Shown here in pieces: positions 14,776-24,027 of a DNA stretch of 64,000 nucleotides. The position numbers were made by a program, and so were the translations under genes. A model generated the notes under the pieces. It saw only the letters and a program-made list of their open reading frames with translations, ran no database searches and was not told the origin of the DNA. Positions within the stretch are counted from its first letter, which is position 1; every line of letters begins with the position of its first letter. This stretch comes from Brevibacillus sp042683565 (GTDB taxonomy: Bacteria; Bacillota; Bacilli; Brevibacillales; Brevibacillaceae), in assembly GCF_042683565.1 (NCBI RefSeq), contig NZ_JBHUJW010000023.1, positions 124,001-188,000 on the forward strand, in the 5' to 3' direction.

Positions 14776-16944
14776 TCAGGTGCTCAAAATCCGGCGAACC
14801 GAATAAATATCTTTGATGCGTTTGATGCGCTCCACGACCTTTTGCAAATGATCCACGTTGCTGATAGAGATCGTCATGTGAATGGTCGCTACGCGGTTTT
14901 TGTCGGCCTTGCCGCTAACGGCAGCGATGTTCGTCTTGGTCTCCGCCACGACCTGCAGCACGTCATTGAGCAGTCCGCTGCGGTCACTGCCGGTGATTTC
15001 GATCTCCACGTTGAAATTGTGCTTGAAGTCCGTGTCCCATTCGACGTCGATCAACCGTTCCGAGCATTCATCCGTCAGGACGTTCGGACAGTCCGCCCTG
15101 TGCACGGAGACGCCCCGTCCCCGCGTGATGAACCCGATGATCTGGTCGCCTGGAACGGGCGTACAGCAACGGGAAATGCGCACCAGCAAATTGTCTACGC
15201 CGCGCACTTTGACCCCGGACTCGCTTTTTCCGGTATGCTGCGGGTTCGGTTTGTATTCGGGGATGACCGGGTTTTGTTCTTCCCGCTCCCGGCGCAGCTT
15301 GTCGACCAGACGGGTGACGATCTGCGAGGCGGTAATCCCGCCGTAGCCGACTGCGGCAAACATGTCTTCCGCGCCCTGGAAGTTGAAACGGGCAGCAGCT
15401 TCCTTCAGGTTTGCCTCCGTCATGACTTCCTTGACCTCAAAGTTGCGCGCCTTGATCTCGGCCTCGATCATTTGCTGCCCTTTGGCGACGTTTTCTTCCC
15501 GCTTCTCTTTCTTGAACCACTGCTTGATTTTGTTGCGGGCATGCGCGGACTTCGCTATTTTCAGCCAGTCCCGGCTCGGTCCGTACGAGTGCTTGGAAGT
15601 CAAAATTTCCACGATGTCGCCGGTTTTCATCGCGTAGTCGAGCGGCACGATTTTTCCGTTGACCTTCGCCCCGATCGTGCGGTTCCCCACCGCAGAGTGA
15701 ATCCGGTAGGAGAAGTCGAGCGGCACGGAGCCTTTGGGCAGCTCGACGACGTCGCCTTTTGGCGTAAAGACGAAGACCGTATCGGAAAACAGGTCCTGCT
15801 TGAGGCTTTCCATGAACTCCTGCGCGTTGGGCGCTTCCTCGGAGCCGCCTTCGATCATCTCGCGCAAGTTCCCCAGCTTCTCCGCGAACGACCCCTGGAC
15901 CACGCTCTTGCCTTCTTTGTAGGCCCAGTGCGCGGCGATCCCGATTTCTGCCGTCTGATGCATATCCCATGTGCGAATCTGCACTTCCAGCGGCTCGCCT
16001 TTGGGACCGATCACGGTCGTGTGCAGAGACTGGTACATGTTCGTCTTCGGCATGGCAATATAGTCTTTGAAGCGGCCAGGCATCGGCTTCCACAGCGTGT
16101 GCACGATCCCGAGCACCGCATAGCAGTCGCGGATGTCGTTCACGATGATCCGCAGCGCAAGCAGATCGTAAATCTCGTTGAACTGCTTGTTCTGCTTCGT
16201 CATCTTTTTATAAATGCTGTAGATGTGCTTCGGCCGTCCGGAAATTTCCGCTTCGATGTTGAGCTCGCCCAACTTTTCGCGGATCGTGTCCGACGCTTCA
16301 TTCAGGTAGGCTTCGCGTTCTACCCGTTTCTTCTGCATCAGGTTGACGATGCGGTAATACTGCTGTGGATTCAGATAGCGCAGCGCGGTATCCTCCAGCT
16401 CCCATTTGACGGAAGCGATCCCGAGCCGGTGAGCCAGCGGTGCGAAAATTTCCAGCGTCTCGTCGGAAATCTCCCGCTGCTTTTCCTCGGACATGTGCCG
16501 CAGCGTACGCATGTTGTGCAGGCGGTCAGCCAGCTTGATCATGATGACCCGAATGTCCTGGGCCATGGCAATCAGCATCTTGCGGTGGTTTTCCGCGAGC
16601 TGCTCTTCCTTGGATTTGTACTTGATTTTTTCCAGCTTGGTCACTCCGTCTACCAGGAGTGCCACATCCGGTCCAAACTGTTCGCGGAGGTGATCGAGCG
16701 TAATTTCCGTGTCTTCCACCACATCATGCAGAAAACCGGCGGCAATCGTCACCGCATCCATATGCAAATTGGCGAGGATGCCTGCAACCGCGATGGGATG
16801 CATAATGTACGGAACGCCGGATTTCCGTACCTGGCCTTCATGCGCTTTCTCCGCCAACTGATACGCACGGGTAATCAGGTCCAAATCCGCTTCTGATAAA
16901 TACGTGCTTGCTTTCTTTACTACCTCATCAATGCCGGTAATCAT
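14776..16944 (-). CDS. relA: bifunctional (p)ppGpp synthetase/hydrolase (Rel/RSH)
   Basis: 722-residue long RSH enzyme that makes and degrades the stringent-response alarmone. Domains: HD hydrolase (about 30-180; HPIAVAGILA and FLHDVVEDTEI), synthetase (about 220-340; GRFKDYIAMPKTNMYQSLHT, EVQIRTWDMHQ), TGS (about 395-455; FVFTPKGDVVELPKGSVPLD), a helical/zinc-finger region with CCTPVPGDQIIGFITRGRG and HRADCPN, and a C-terminal ACT domain (about 650-722). Both catalytic halves look intact, so a bifunctional Rel is expected. The ATG follows GGATAAGGGAAGAG. A 268-base leader containing a terminator-like hairpin precedes the gene. Confidence 0.96.
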   Translation of the reverse strand: MITGIDEVVKKASTYLSEADLDLITRAYQLAEKAHEGQVRKSGVPYIMHPIAVAGILANLHMDAVTIAAGFLHDVVEDTEITLDHLREQFGPDVALLVDGVTKLEKIKYKSKEEQLAENHRKMLIAMAQDIRVIMIKLADRLHNMRTLRHMSEEKQREISDETLEIFAPLAHRLGIASVKWELEDTALRYLNPQQYYRIVNLMQKKRVEREAYLNEASDTIREKLGELNIEAEISGRPKHIYSIYKKMTKQNKQFNEIYDLLALRIIVNDIRDCYAVLGIVHTLWKPMPGRFKDYIAMPKTNMYQSLHTTVIGPKGEPLEVQIRTWDMHQTAEIGIAAHWAYKEGKSVVQGSFAEKLGNLREMIEGGSEEAPNAQEFMESLKQDLFSDTVFVFTPKGDVVELPKGSVPLDFSYRIHSAVGNRTIGAKVNGKIVPLDYAMKTGDIVEILTSKHSYGPSRDWLKIAKSAHARNKIKQWFKKEKREENVAKGQQMIEAEIKARNFEVKEVMTEANLKEAAARFNFQGAEDMFAAVGYGGITASQIVTRLVDKLRREREEQNPVIPEYKPNPQHTGKSESGVKVRGVDNLLVRISRCCTPVPGDQIIGFITRGRGVSVHRADCPNVLTDECSERLIDVEWDTDFKHNFNVEIEITGSDRSGLLNDVLQVVAETKTNIAAVSGKADKNRVATIHMTISISNVDHLQKVVERIKRIKDIYSVRRILST

Positions 16945-17212
16945 AATTCTCTTCCCTTATCCTCTCGTAAGAAAAACTTCTTTGCAGAAAGAAGCTGGTC
17001 CTTTATTAAGCGGAAGTTTACCGCAGTCATACGTTCAGAAAACCTTTTTAACGAGGCCCATTCACGGATGAGCAGCCGCGTATTCGTGGGCTCCTGCTAT
17101 CAGCCTGCCAGAAAAGGCTGCCGAGGAAACGATGGTATAAAAAAAAAGTCCTGCGAAGCCGTTTCAAAAATCGGTCATGCGATAGGATGGAAAATGAGTA
17201 TCATGTCTATTT
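16945..17212 (-). other. long untranslated leader of relA
   Basis: The space between relA and the apt terminator (469 bases in all) has no convincing gene. From the predicted start near 17212 the leader holds a hairpin with a U9 tract (17139-17186), a further small stem CAGCC / GGCTG (17101-17120), and then no recognised structure before the ribosome site. No T-box motif or known riboswitch signature was seen. Confidence 0.5.
17139..17186 (-). terminator. putative attenuator in the relA leader
   Basis: On the minus strand CCT-CG-CCG pairs with CGG-CG-AGG across an interrupted stem (17186-17150), followed by nine T (17147-17139). It lies about 25-70 bases after the predicted transcription start and about 195 bases before the relA ATG. 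It has terminator shape, though the stem has internal loops. Confidence 0.5.
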
Positions 17213-17218
17213 CATATT

Positions 17219-17247
17219 ATTATCTTGCATGTCGTTCGTGTTGTAAA
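17219..17247 (-). promoter_or_regulatory. sigma-A-like promoter for relA
   Basis: Minus strand TTTACA (17247-17242), 17-base spacer, GATAAT (17224-17219); both hexamers differ from consensus at one position. The predicted start is near 17212. Confidence 0.6.
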
Positions 17248-17374
17248 GCTGTATTCCACTGTAAAGTATGAACAGTATTAGAAAATTGGAAACCTTCACC
17301 CCAATGGGCAAATAACCACATTTGCTTACGGGCTTTTACGGGTTAACCATATTATAAGTTCTGATCCGGGAAAC

Positions 17375-17401
17375 AAAAAACGGGCACTCAGCCCGTTTTT
17401 T
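17375..17401 (-). terminator. terminator after apt
   Basis: AAAAAACGGGC / GCCCGTTTTTT stem with a five-base loop. On the minus strand it directly follows the apt stop and ends in a T-tract; it is symmetrical and could work both ways. Confidence 0.85.
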
Positions 17402-17413
17402 GCTCGTTTTGCA

Positions 17414-17926
17414 TTAATATTGCACCAAAGATTTCACCGGAATTTCCCCGATTTTTTTGCGGCCGTCCAGGTAAGACAGCTCGATCAGGAACGCCGCTCC
17501 TACGACTTTGCCGCCGAGCTGCTCGATCAGGTTGATCGTCGTCTCGATCGTTCCGCCGGTCGCCAGCAGGTCGTCTGCGATCAACACGCGCTGTCCTGGC
17601 TGGACGGCGTCGATGTGTACAGCCAGAGCATCCTTTCCGTACTCGAGGTCGTAGTCCGCCTTGATGGACTCGTATGGCAGCTTGCCAGATTTGCGAATCG
17701 GGACAAAGCCGATGCCCAGCTCATAGGAGAGGGGCGCGCCCACGACGAAGCCACGGGCTTCCGGACCTGCGATGACGTCAGCCTGAACTTCACGCGCGAA
17801 CAAAGCCAGCTCCTGGATGGCGGCGCGGTAAGCCGGGCCGTCCTTGAGCAAGGTCGTAATGTCCTTGAAGCGAATCCCTGGCTGCGGGAAGTCAGGAATG
17901 ACGCGAATGTACTGTTTGAAATCCAT
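17414..17926 (-). CDS. apt: adenine phosphoribosyltransferase
   Basis: 170-residue purine-salvage enzyme forming AMP from adenine and PRPP. It begins MDFKQYIRVIPDFPQPGIRFKD, typical of Apt. The PRPP loop VLIADDLLATGGTIETTI (about 117-134) and the adenine-site region IAGPEARGFVVGAPLSYEL are clear. Normal length. The ATG follows AGGAGGAATTATTT and is 12 bases after the recJ stop, so recJ-apt form one unit ending at the terminator at 17375. Confidence 0.97.
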   Translation of the reverse strand: MDFKQYIRVIPDFPQPGIRFKDITTLLKDGPAYRAAIQELALFAREVQADVIAGPEARGFVVGAPLSYELGIGFVPIRKSGKLPYESIKADYDLEYGKDALAVHIDAVQPGQRVLIADDLLATGGTIETTINLIEQLGGKVVGAAFLIELSYLDGRKKIGEIPVKSLVQY

Positions 17927-17938
17927 AAATAATTCCTC

Positions 17939-20296
17939 CTATACGGTGGACACTTCCACCAGCTGATGAAACGTGCGGATCAACTCATCGGAAGAAGACA
18001 GGAGCAACTCCGTGGCAAGCTCTGCTTCTTCCTTCCAGGCCATGTATATTTGTGAACTCTCCAGAGGGCGTTTTCCCTTGGGGGTTTGCAGCCGATACTG
18101 ACCCGGCTCCTCTGCAAGCAGCCCCAGCTCCGCGAAAATGGCGATCATGCCATCCAGCAACTTCCGGTTCCACTTCAGCCTGCGCGCCAAAGCGTCCAGA
18201 TGAATATGCGGGACAATGGGCACTTGCATGAGAAATTGGTAAAGCTGCTTGAAATGCTCCCTGCCCGGGCAAGAAAGCCTTTCCATTCCCAGGTCCGGAT
18301 CACCAAACAGGCAGTAGATTCTCTCCGCCTGGCTCACCTGGTGCAGGATCGCTTGCAAGTCGGCGCGGCGCTTGGGCAGGTCGTACAGCATCACGTTTTG
18401 CCATACCGGCAGCGGCTCACCTGGAGCCTTTTCCGCACCGGCGTACCAGATGAAACGGGCCTGCTCCGGGGTCGCCCTGGCGTGAAAATATTCGTAGCTC
18501 TCCTCGCGAAAGACGACGGTCCAGGAACCCGGCTCGCCAGCGATTTGCAGCCACTTTTCCCACTTGTCCCGGCTGCCGCGCCAATCGAACACCTGCTGAT
18601 GGGGCACGGACAGGTCGCGAATGGTCAGCTGCGGTTTGCGATTCCCGTTCCACTCGTTGACCGACAGCTCGCCCAGCACGTTGAACCTGGCTTTCGAGGT
18701 AACCTGTTTCGTGACATGCGCCCAGTTAAAGCCGATGGCATCAACGGATGTCCCTGCTTTTTGCAAGGTGCATTTCAGATGATTGTCGTCTCGCCCGATG
18801 ATCCTCAGACCGCTCGCCTCCACGCCTTCGAGCAGGACGAGCGGCGTCGGATTGCCCATTCCGTACGGCGACAGCCGCTCCAGCTGCTCCGCTGCGTCGA
18901 GACTGATCTCCTGGATGTCCATGGCGACATCGACCTTGGTCAGCGGGATGAAATCGTCTGCGGTCAGCCATTCGTCTGCCAGCTCGTTCAGCCTTTTCCG
19001 CAGCGGTTCGAGATTTTCGACCGGGAGCGTCATACCGGCAGCCATCGTATGCCCGCCGTAATGCGGCAGCCACTCCTTGCACGCGGTCAGCGCCTCGTAC
19101 ATGTCAAAACCGGCGATGCTGCGGGCAGAGCCTTTTGCTGTACCTTTGACAGGGTCGATCCCCAGCACGATTGTCGGCCGGTAAAAATGCTCGACCAGCC
19201 GTGATGCGACGATGCCGACGACCCCGACGTTCCAGCCTTCCCTGGCTACCACCAGCACCTTGTTCTCCTCTGGCGGATACTCCTCGCGAACGATCCGGAT
19301 CGCTTCCTCCGTCATGGACTGGACAAGCTCCTGGCGTTCGCGGTTCAGATTATCGAGCGTCTGGGCGCACTGCTCGGCTTCCTCGGGATCTTCTGTCGTC
19401 AGCAGCTTGACTGCCGCTTCTGCCGTCTCCAGCCTGCCGCTCGCATTCAGGCGCGGTCCGAGAGCAAAACCGACGTGGCCTGCTGACAGTTCGCTGTCGG
19501 CAAGCCCGCTGACGCGAATCAACGCCTGCAGCCCAATGTTTCTGGTCTGGTTCAACCGCTTGAGACCTGCCCGGGCCAAAATGCGGTTTTCGTCGACCAG
19601 CGGAACGAGGTCTGCGATCGTCCCCAGCGCCGCCAGGTCCGCCAGGTGCAGGGGTGCTTCCCCCAGCAAGGCATGTCCTACCTTGAAGGCGACGCCGACA
19701 CCGGCCAGCATGTCGAACGGATAGGAGCAGCCCGGCTTCTTCGGGTTGATCACAGCAAATGCCTCCGGAATGACAGCCGGAGGTTCATGGTGGTCAGTTA
19801 CAATGACATCCAGACCCAGTTCTTTGGCGTATTCCACCTGCTCGACCGCACTGATCCCGGTATCGACGGTGATCACCAGCTTGTAACCGCTTTGCTGCAA
19901 GTGTGCCAATGCGTCTTTATGTAACCCGTATCCTTCCGTAAACCGGTTGGGAATGTAGTAATCAAATACCGCGCCGAGCTGGCGCATCAAATGTACCATG
20001 AGCGATGTCGAGCTGACTCCGTCTGCATCGTAATCGCCGTAGATGCAGATCGGCTCTTTCCTCTCGATAGCCTGCCTGATGCGGTGGACGCTTTGTTCCA
20101 TGCCATCCAGCAGATATGGATCGTAAAACAACTCCGGGCCTGCCTGTAAAAAATCGCGGGCCTTCTGCGGCGAATCGATGCCGCGAATTACCAGCAGCTT
20201 GGATACCAGCGGAGTCAACCCACATTCGGCAGCAATGGCCGTCGCCAATTGTTCGTCATAAGCAGCCACTTGCCAGCGTGATTTCGCTTTCAACAT
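17939..20296 (-). CDS. recJ: single-stranded-DNA-specific exonuclease RecJ
   Basis: 785-residue 5'-3' exonuclease of the DHH phosphoesterase family, used in recombination and mismatch/base excision repair. Visible: motif I ICIYGDYDADGVSSTSLMVH (about 79-98), motif III DHH in VIVTDHHEPP, the DHHA1 motif GGHTMAAGMTLP, an OB fold, and a Bacillales-type C-terminal extension (about 570-785). The ATG at 20296 has GGAGGGG six bases upstream; earlier in-frame ATGs lack a ribosome site. Confidence 0.95.
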   Translation of the reverse strand: MLKAKSRWQVAAYDEQLATAIAAECGLTPLVSKLLVIRGIDSPQKARDFLQAGPELFYDPYLLDGMEQSVHRIRQAIERKEPICIYGDYDADGVSSTSLMVHLMRQLGAVFDYYIPNRFTEGYGLHKDALAHLQQSGYKLVITVDTGISAVEQVEYAKELGLDVIVTDHHEPPAVIPEAFAVINPKKPGCSYPFDMLAGVGVAFKVGHALLGEAPLHLADLAALGTIADLVPLVDENRILARAGLKRLNQTRNIGLQALIRVSGLADSELSAGHVGFALGPRLNASGRLETAEAAVKLLTTEDPEEAEQCAQTLDNLNRERQELVQSMTEEAIRIVREEYPPEENKVLVVAREGWNVGVVGIVASRLVEHFYRPTIVLGIDPVKGTAKGSARSIAGFDMYEALTACKEWLPHYGGHTMAAGMTLPVENLEPLRKRLNELADEWLTADDFIPLTKVDVAMDIQEISLDAAEQLERLSPYGMGNPTPLVLLEGVEASGLRIIGRDDNHLKCTLQKAGTSVDAIGFNWAHVTKQVTSKARFNVLGELSVNEWNGNRKPQLTIRDLSVPHQQVFDWRGSRDKWEKWLQIAGEPGSWTVVFREESYEYFHARATPEQARFIWYAGAEKAPGEPLPVWQNVMLYDLPKRRADLQAILHQVSQAERIYCLFGDPDLGMERLSCPGREHFKQLYQFLMQVPIVPHIHLDALARRLKWNRKLLDGMIAIFAELGLLAEEPGQYRLQTPKGKRPLESSQIYMAWKEEAELATELLLSSSDELIRTFHQLVEVSTV

Positions 20297-20372
20297 GAGC
20301 CACCCCTCCAATCCCCATTCATTATAGAGGATGGAGGATGAGACTGACAACTGCGTAAAGCAAGCGCTTCCC

Positions 20373-21278
20373 TTACTCGTGTTCCTGCGGCCTTGGATCA
20401 TAGGGATTGATATGGACAAAAACATCCCTCACTTGCGCGTGCTTCTCCATCAGTTCGCGCTTGACCTGTTTGCCGATCCGATGCCCCGCCTCGACTGTTA
20501 TGTGCGGGTCCACCCCGACCTTTACATCGACGATCAAGTAGTGTCCGTGCTCCCTCGCCCGCAGCGTATCGATGCGCAATACGCCCGGCACGCTGCTGAT
20601 CGTCTGCCGCAGCTCTACCGTGTCTTCTTCATGCAGGACGTGATCCAGCGTGCTGTGAATGGATTCCATCAGGATATTGTAAGACATTTTCAAAACCAGC
20701 ACAGAGACGAAGATCCCGGCAGCGGGGTCCAGATACAGCATCCACGGGACGGACAGCCGTTCGCCTGCAATCGCGCCTCCAATCCCTACCAGCGCAGCAA
20801 ACGACGAGTAGACGTCTGACCGATGCTCCCACGCATTCGCAATCAAGGATTGGCTGTTCAGCTTTTTGCCAAGGTTGTACTTGTAGCGAAACATCCATTC
20901 CTTGACGCCCATGGAGCCGATCGCTGCCCAGACGGCGATAAAACCCGGCGCTTCCAGCGGCGCAAAAAACGACTTGATGGAAGACTGGGCAATCTCGAAG
21001 CCGACGACCACAAGCAGTACCGCCACGATAATGGCCGAGATCGACTCCGCCTTGCCGTGGCCGTACGGGTGATCTGCATCGGGAGGCCGCTCTGCCGCAC
21101 GCAGGCCGATCAGCACTGCCACCGAACCTACCACATCCGAAGCGGAATGGACGGAATCGGCAATCAATGCCTGCGATTTGGCAAGCAAACCGATGACGAG
21201 CTTGATCGCAGCCAAGGAGAGATTGCCCACGATCCCCACCCATGCTCCAAACTGCGCTTTCGCGAGACGATCATCCAT
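20373..21278 (-). CDS. cation diffusion facilitator family transporter
   Basis: 301-residue CDF-type metal/proton antiporter exporting divalent cations (zinc, manganese or iron; the metal is not decidable here). Six membrane helices occupy about residues 10-205. Metal-site residues are visible in ADSVHSASDVVGS (TM2; H/D pair) and ANAWEHRSDVYSS (TM5), with the HPYGHGKAES loop between TM2 and TM3. The cytoplasmic C-terminal domain (about 210-295) has the HYLIVDVKVGVDPHITVEAG segment. The ATG at 21278 follows AAAAGGGGGCG. It is upstream of recJ (77-base gap), downstream of the secDF terminator. Confidence 0.92.
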   Translation of the reverse strand: MDDRLAKAQFGAWVGIVGNLSLAAIKLVIGLLAKSQALIADSVHSASDVVGSVAVLIGLRAAERPPDADHPYGHGKAESISAIIVAVLLVVVGFEIAQSSIKSFFAPLEAPGFIAVWAAIGSMGVKEWMFRYKYNLGKKLNSQSLIANAWEHRSDVYSSFAALVGIGGAIAGERLSVPWMLYLDPAAGIFVSVLVLKMSYNILMESIHSTLDHVLHEEDTVELRQTISSVPGVLRIDTLRAREHGHYLIVDVKVGVDPHITVEAGHRIGKQVKRELMEKHAQVRDVFVHINPYDPRPQEHE

Positions 21279-21323
21279 GATAGCGACGCCCCCTTTTCCC
21301 ACTTGATTCCTTCGGAGAGCAGA

Positions 21324-21345
21324 AAACCGCGGGGAATCCCCGCGG
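21324..21345 (-). terminator. terminator after secF
   Basis: A very GC-rich stem CCGCGGGG / CCCCGCGG (21327-21345) with a three-base loop, followed by TTTTCT on the minus strand, just beyond the secF stop codon. Confidence 0.85.
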
Positions 21346-21377
21346 CACTTCAACCCTATTTACAAAAAATCATACTG

Positions 21378-22292
21378 CTATTGTGCTTTCTTTTTGCGCA
21401 TATTCCGTTCTTTCAGGTTCACCCAAATTTGAGCGGCGATGAAAATCGAGGAATACGTACCACTCACCAGACCGAACAGCAGCGCCAGCGAGAAGTTGCG
21501 GATGCTCTCACTGCCCAGCACGGCAATCGCCAATACGGTGAAAAAGACGGTCGCTACCGTATAGACAGAGCGGCGCATGGTCTGCCACAGAGACACGTTG
21601 ACGAGATGCTCCAGGTCAGGAATGGTTTTGGACTTCATCGTTCTTAGGTTTTCCCGAATCCGGTCAAAAATTACGATCTTATCGTTGATCGAGTAACCGA
21701 GAATGGTCAGCAGCGCTGCGATGAACGTCAGGTCTACTTCCAGTCCGAGCACCGAGAACAGGGCGATCGGGATGAACACGTCGTGAATGAGACCGACGAC
21801 GCAGGCAATCCCGAACAAAAGCTGGAAGCGAATCGCAATGTAGATCACAATCCCGATTGACGCGATCGCGACAGCAATCGCCGCTTTTTTCACCATCTCG
21901 CGGGCGATACTCGGGTCCACCGTGGAGACCTGCTTGTTCACCTGATCCCCGAATTTGGCCTTCAGCCCTTGCTCCAGCTTCATCATCGTGTCAGAGGACA
22001 CCGTCTGGTCAAAACGGGTGAACGCCTGATACGTACCATATGGCGTCACGGGTGTAAAGGCTACATTCGGAATTTCCTTCTTGATGACGGCCTCTACATC
22101 AGCCACCTTGAATTCTTTCCCGATGTACAGGTCAAGACGGGTACCCGCTTTGAAGTCTACCCCCAAATGCAGGCCCTGAATCAAAATGAACAGCAAGCCA
22201 AGGATGATAATCGCGGAAGATCCGATAAAAAACTTCCGCCGGTTTTTAACGATATCAAAACGGACGACCGTGTCGCGGTTATTAAAGCTCAC
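21378..22292 (-). CDS. secF: protein translocase subunit SecF
   Basis: 304-residue membrane component that with SecD uses proton flow to assist Sec-dependent export. One N-terminal helix, a periplasm-side P4 domain (GVDFKAGTRLDLYIG near residue 45), then five helices with GYSINDKIVIFDRIREN, the RND-type signature. The GTG at 22292 is ten bases after AAAGGAG and overlaps the last 11 bases of secD. In B. subtilis SecD and SecF are fused into one protein; here they are separate. Confidence 0.95.
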   Translation of the reverse strand: MSFNNRDTVVRFDIVKNRRKFFIGSSAIIILGLLFILIQGLHLGVDFKAGTRLDLYIGKEFKVADVEAVIKKEIPNVAFTPVTPYGTYQAFTRFDQTVSSDTMMKLEQGLKAKFGDQVNKQVSTVDPSIAREMVKKAAIAVAIASIGIVIYIAIRFQLLFGIACVVGLIHDVFIPIALFSVLGLEVDLTFIAALLTILGYSINDKIVIFDRIRENLRTMKSKTIPDLEHLVNVSLWQTMRRSVYTVATVFFTVLAIAVLGSESIRNFSLALLFGLVSGTYSSIFIAAQIWVNLKERNMRKKKAQ

Positions 22293-23520
22293 CGATCTCA
22301 CTCTCCTTTACTCCGAACCAGAACGGCTTTTTAAACATGTTGGAGCGGACTACCAGCCAGAGGAGGAATCGAGACCCGAACACGTTGGTAATGATACTCA
22401 CGACGATCGTCATCGCCAGGACGACAGCAAAACCTTGGATGGAGCTCGTCCCAAAGTAGAACAGCACGCCTGTCGCAATCAGCGTGGTGATATGCGCGTC
22501 CAAAATGGTGATCAGGGAGCGGCGTTCACCGGAGCGAAATGCCGACAGAATCGTCTTGCCGGAACGAATTTCTTCCTGAATGCGCTCGTACGTAATGATG
22601 TTCGCGTCAACCGCGATCCCGATGGAGAGAATGAAGCCGGCAATCCCCGGCAACGTAAGCGTCGCGTCCATCCAGTCCAGGACGAGCAAACAAAAATACG
22701 TAAAGCCCGCCAGTGTAATATTGGCAATCATTCCCGGCATACGGTAGACGAGCAGCATGAACAGGAAAATCAAACCGGCACCGATATACCCTGCGTAAAT
22801 CGTCTTCTGGAGGGCGAGAGCACCCAGCGAAGCCCCTACCGATGTTACCTGTTTCTCAATCAGTTTGGCAGGCATCGCCCCGGAGTTCAGCAGGTCAGCC
22901 AGCTCTTGCGCCGATTCCTGGGTGTAATCCCCGGTAATTTGCGCGCTTCCGCCCGTGATGACCGACTGAATGGTCGGGTTGGTCTGCAAGTTATCGTCCA
23001 GATAAATCGCCATGCGTTTATGTAGATTCGCACGCGTGACATCTTCCAGTTTTTTGGCGTCAGAGAATTTGACGGTTACCAATGGGCGTTTCAGATCGTC
23101 GTAGCCGACAGCTGCGCCGTTCGGAGCGAGGTCGCTGCCGCGCAGAATGGTTTTGCCCGATTCGTCGCGGAACGTCAGTACAGCCGGTTTTCCGATTAGC
23201 TCGCGAAGCTTGTCCTGGTCAGCCGATTGTGAAGCGATCTTGACGCGAATCCGGTTTGGCAGTTCCGTGTCGATGACGGGCTCTGCCACGCCGCCGATGT
23301 TAATCCGTTTCTCAATCATGTGTGCGGTTGATTTGAGCAATTCAATGTCAACCTGATGTCCGGCTTCCAGCGGCTCTACTTCGTACAAAATTTCAAAGCC
23401 GCCTTGAAGGTCCAGACCGAGTGTGATCTTGCCTGCCACCTGCGTGGTCGTCGTTGCGAGCAGCGTGCCAAGCAGCCCCACAACAACCAGGAACAGGAGG
23501 AATCTTCCCCATTTTATCAT
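22282..23520 (-). CDS. secD: protein translocase subunit SecD
   Basis: 412-residue partner of SecF. First helix at residues 5-25, then the P1 domain starting with ITLGLDLQGGFEILYEV, and five C-terminal helices (about 235-400) with the conserved GFILSIGIAVDANIITYERI, which carries the proton-path aspartate. The ATG at 23520 follows AGAGGGG. It is first in the secD-secF operon, read from the strong promoter at 23581-23610. Confidence 0.96.
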   Translation of the reverse strand: MIKWGRFLLFLVVVGLLGTLLATTTTQVAGKITLGLDLQGGFEILYEVEPLEAGHQVDIELLKSTAHMIEKRINIGGVAEPVIDTELPNRIRVKIASQSADQDKLRELIGKPAVLTFRDESGKTILRGSDLAPNGAAVGYDDLKRPLVTVKFSDAKKLEDVTRANLHKRMAIYLDDNLQTNPTIQSVITGGSAQITGDYTQESAQELADLLNSGAMPAKLIEKQVTSVGASLGALALQKTIYAGYIGAGLIFLFMLLVYRMPGMIANITLAGFTYFCLLVLDWMDATLTLPGIAGFILSIGIAVDANIITYERIQEEIRSGKTILSAFRSGERRSLITILDAHITTLIATGVLFYFGTSSIQGFAVVLAMTIVVSIITNVFGSRFLLWLVVRSNMFKKPFWFGVKESEIGEL

Positions 23521-23580
23521 CGCAGTAATACCCCTCTTTCGTAACAGGGTCCCGTCCCTTGACGAGAAACCAGTATGCCC

Positions 23581-23610
23581 ATTATAGCGAAGTATGAAAA
23601 ATCGTGTCAA
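23581..23610 (-). promoter_or_regulatory. sigma-A promoter for secD-secF
   Basis: Minus strand TTGACA (23610-23605), 18-base spacer, TATAAT (23586-23581): both hexamers match the consensus exactly. The predicted start is near 23574, about 50 bases before the secD ATG. Confidence 0.85.
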
Positions 23611-23702
23611 TTCACGCTGGAAAAGTCAACCATGGTAACCAACCCCTTGCCTTTGACCTTGCATGCGCACTTTCTTTCCTACGAATGTGCGCCGGGGAAG
23701 TT

Positions 23703-23945
23703 TCACTGCGAATTGCGATACATTTGAATCATCAAATAGTTCATGTACTTGTTCGGCTTCAGGGACAGGATATCGTTGACCAGACGGTGCATAGGCGGTA
23801 TTTCCTTGTAGACGTGGCTGACACATTCCCAAATGTCTTCAGCCGTCACATTCTCGTAGCCGAGCAGAGCAAACTCCTCCGCCTTGCTCTGGCAAATACT
23901 TGAAACCTGACGAAACCAACCATCTTTTTCCGCTTGGTCCAACAT
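23703..23945 (-). CDS. comN: post-transcriptional regulator ComN
   Basis: 80-residue soluble protein matching the Post_transc_reg family; B. subtilis ComN (YrzD) promotes comE mRNA accumulation and localises to cell poles and division sites. Recognised from the all-helical charged sequence (LDQAEKDGWFRQVSS, ENVTAEDIWECVSHVYKEIP, NDILSLKPNKYMNYLM) and from its position between secDF and spoVB, as in B. subtilis. It starts ATG after GGGGGGATTCAA. Competence genes are outside the window, so the target is not testable here. Confidence 0.88.
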   Translation of the reverse strand: MLDQAEKDGWFRQVSSICQSKAEEFALLGYENVTAEDIWECVSHVYKEIPPMHRLVNDILSLKPNKYMNYLMIQMYRNSQ

Positions 23946-23963
23946 TTGAATCCCCCCAAACTA

Positions 23964-23993
23964 GTCATGCCGGGTGCGGCACGTCCATATCCT
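23964..23993 (+). promoter_or_regulatory. possible sigma-E-type promoter for spoVB
   Basis: GTCATGCC, 14-base spacer, CATATCCT on the plus strand, 35 bases ahead of the spoVB start. This partly resembles the mother-cell sigma-E pattern (ATATT / CATACA). B. subtilis spoVB is a sigma-E gene, which makes the reading reasonable but not proven. Confidence 0.35.
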
Positions 23994-24027
23994 GTAGTAA
24001 ATGAAATTCCTCGCAAAGGAGCCTTCC

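Noticed and set aside
14746..16896. Long open frame opposite relA (about 700 codons)
   Set aside because: Antisense shadow of a complete Rel protein; composition dominated by Asp/Val/Arg/His runs and no start signals.
17068..17271. 67-codon plus-strand frame in the relA leader
   Set aside because: It runs through the A-tract and promoter of relA, has no ribosome site, and has Lys/Ser/Tyr runs explained by those elements.
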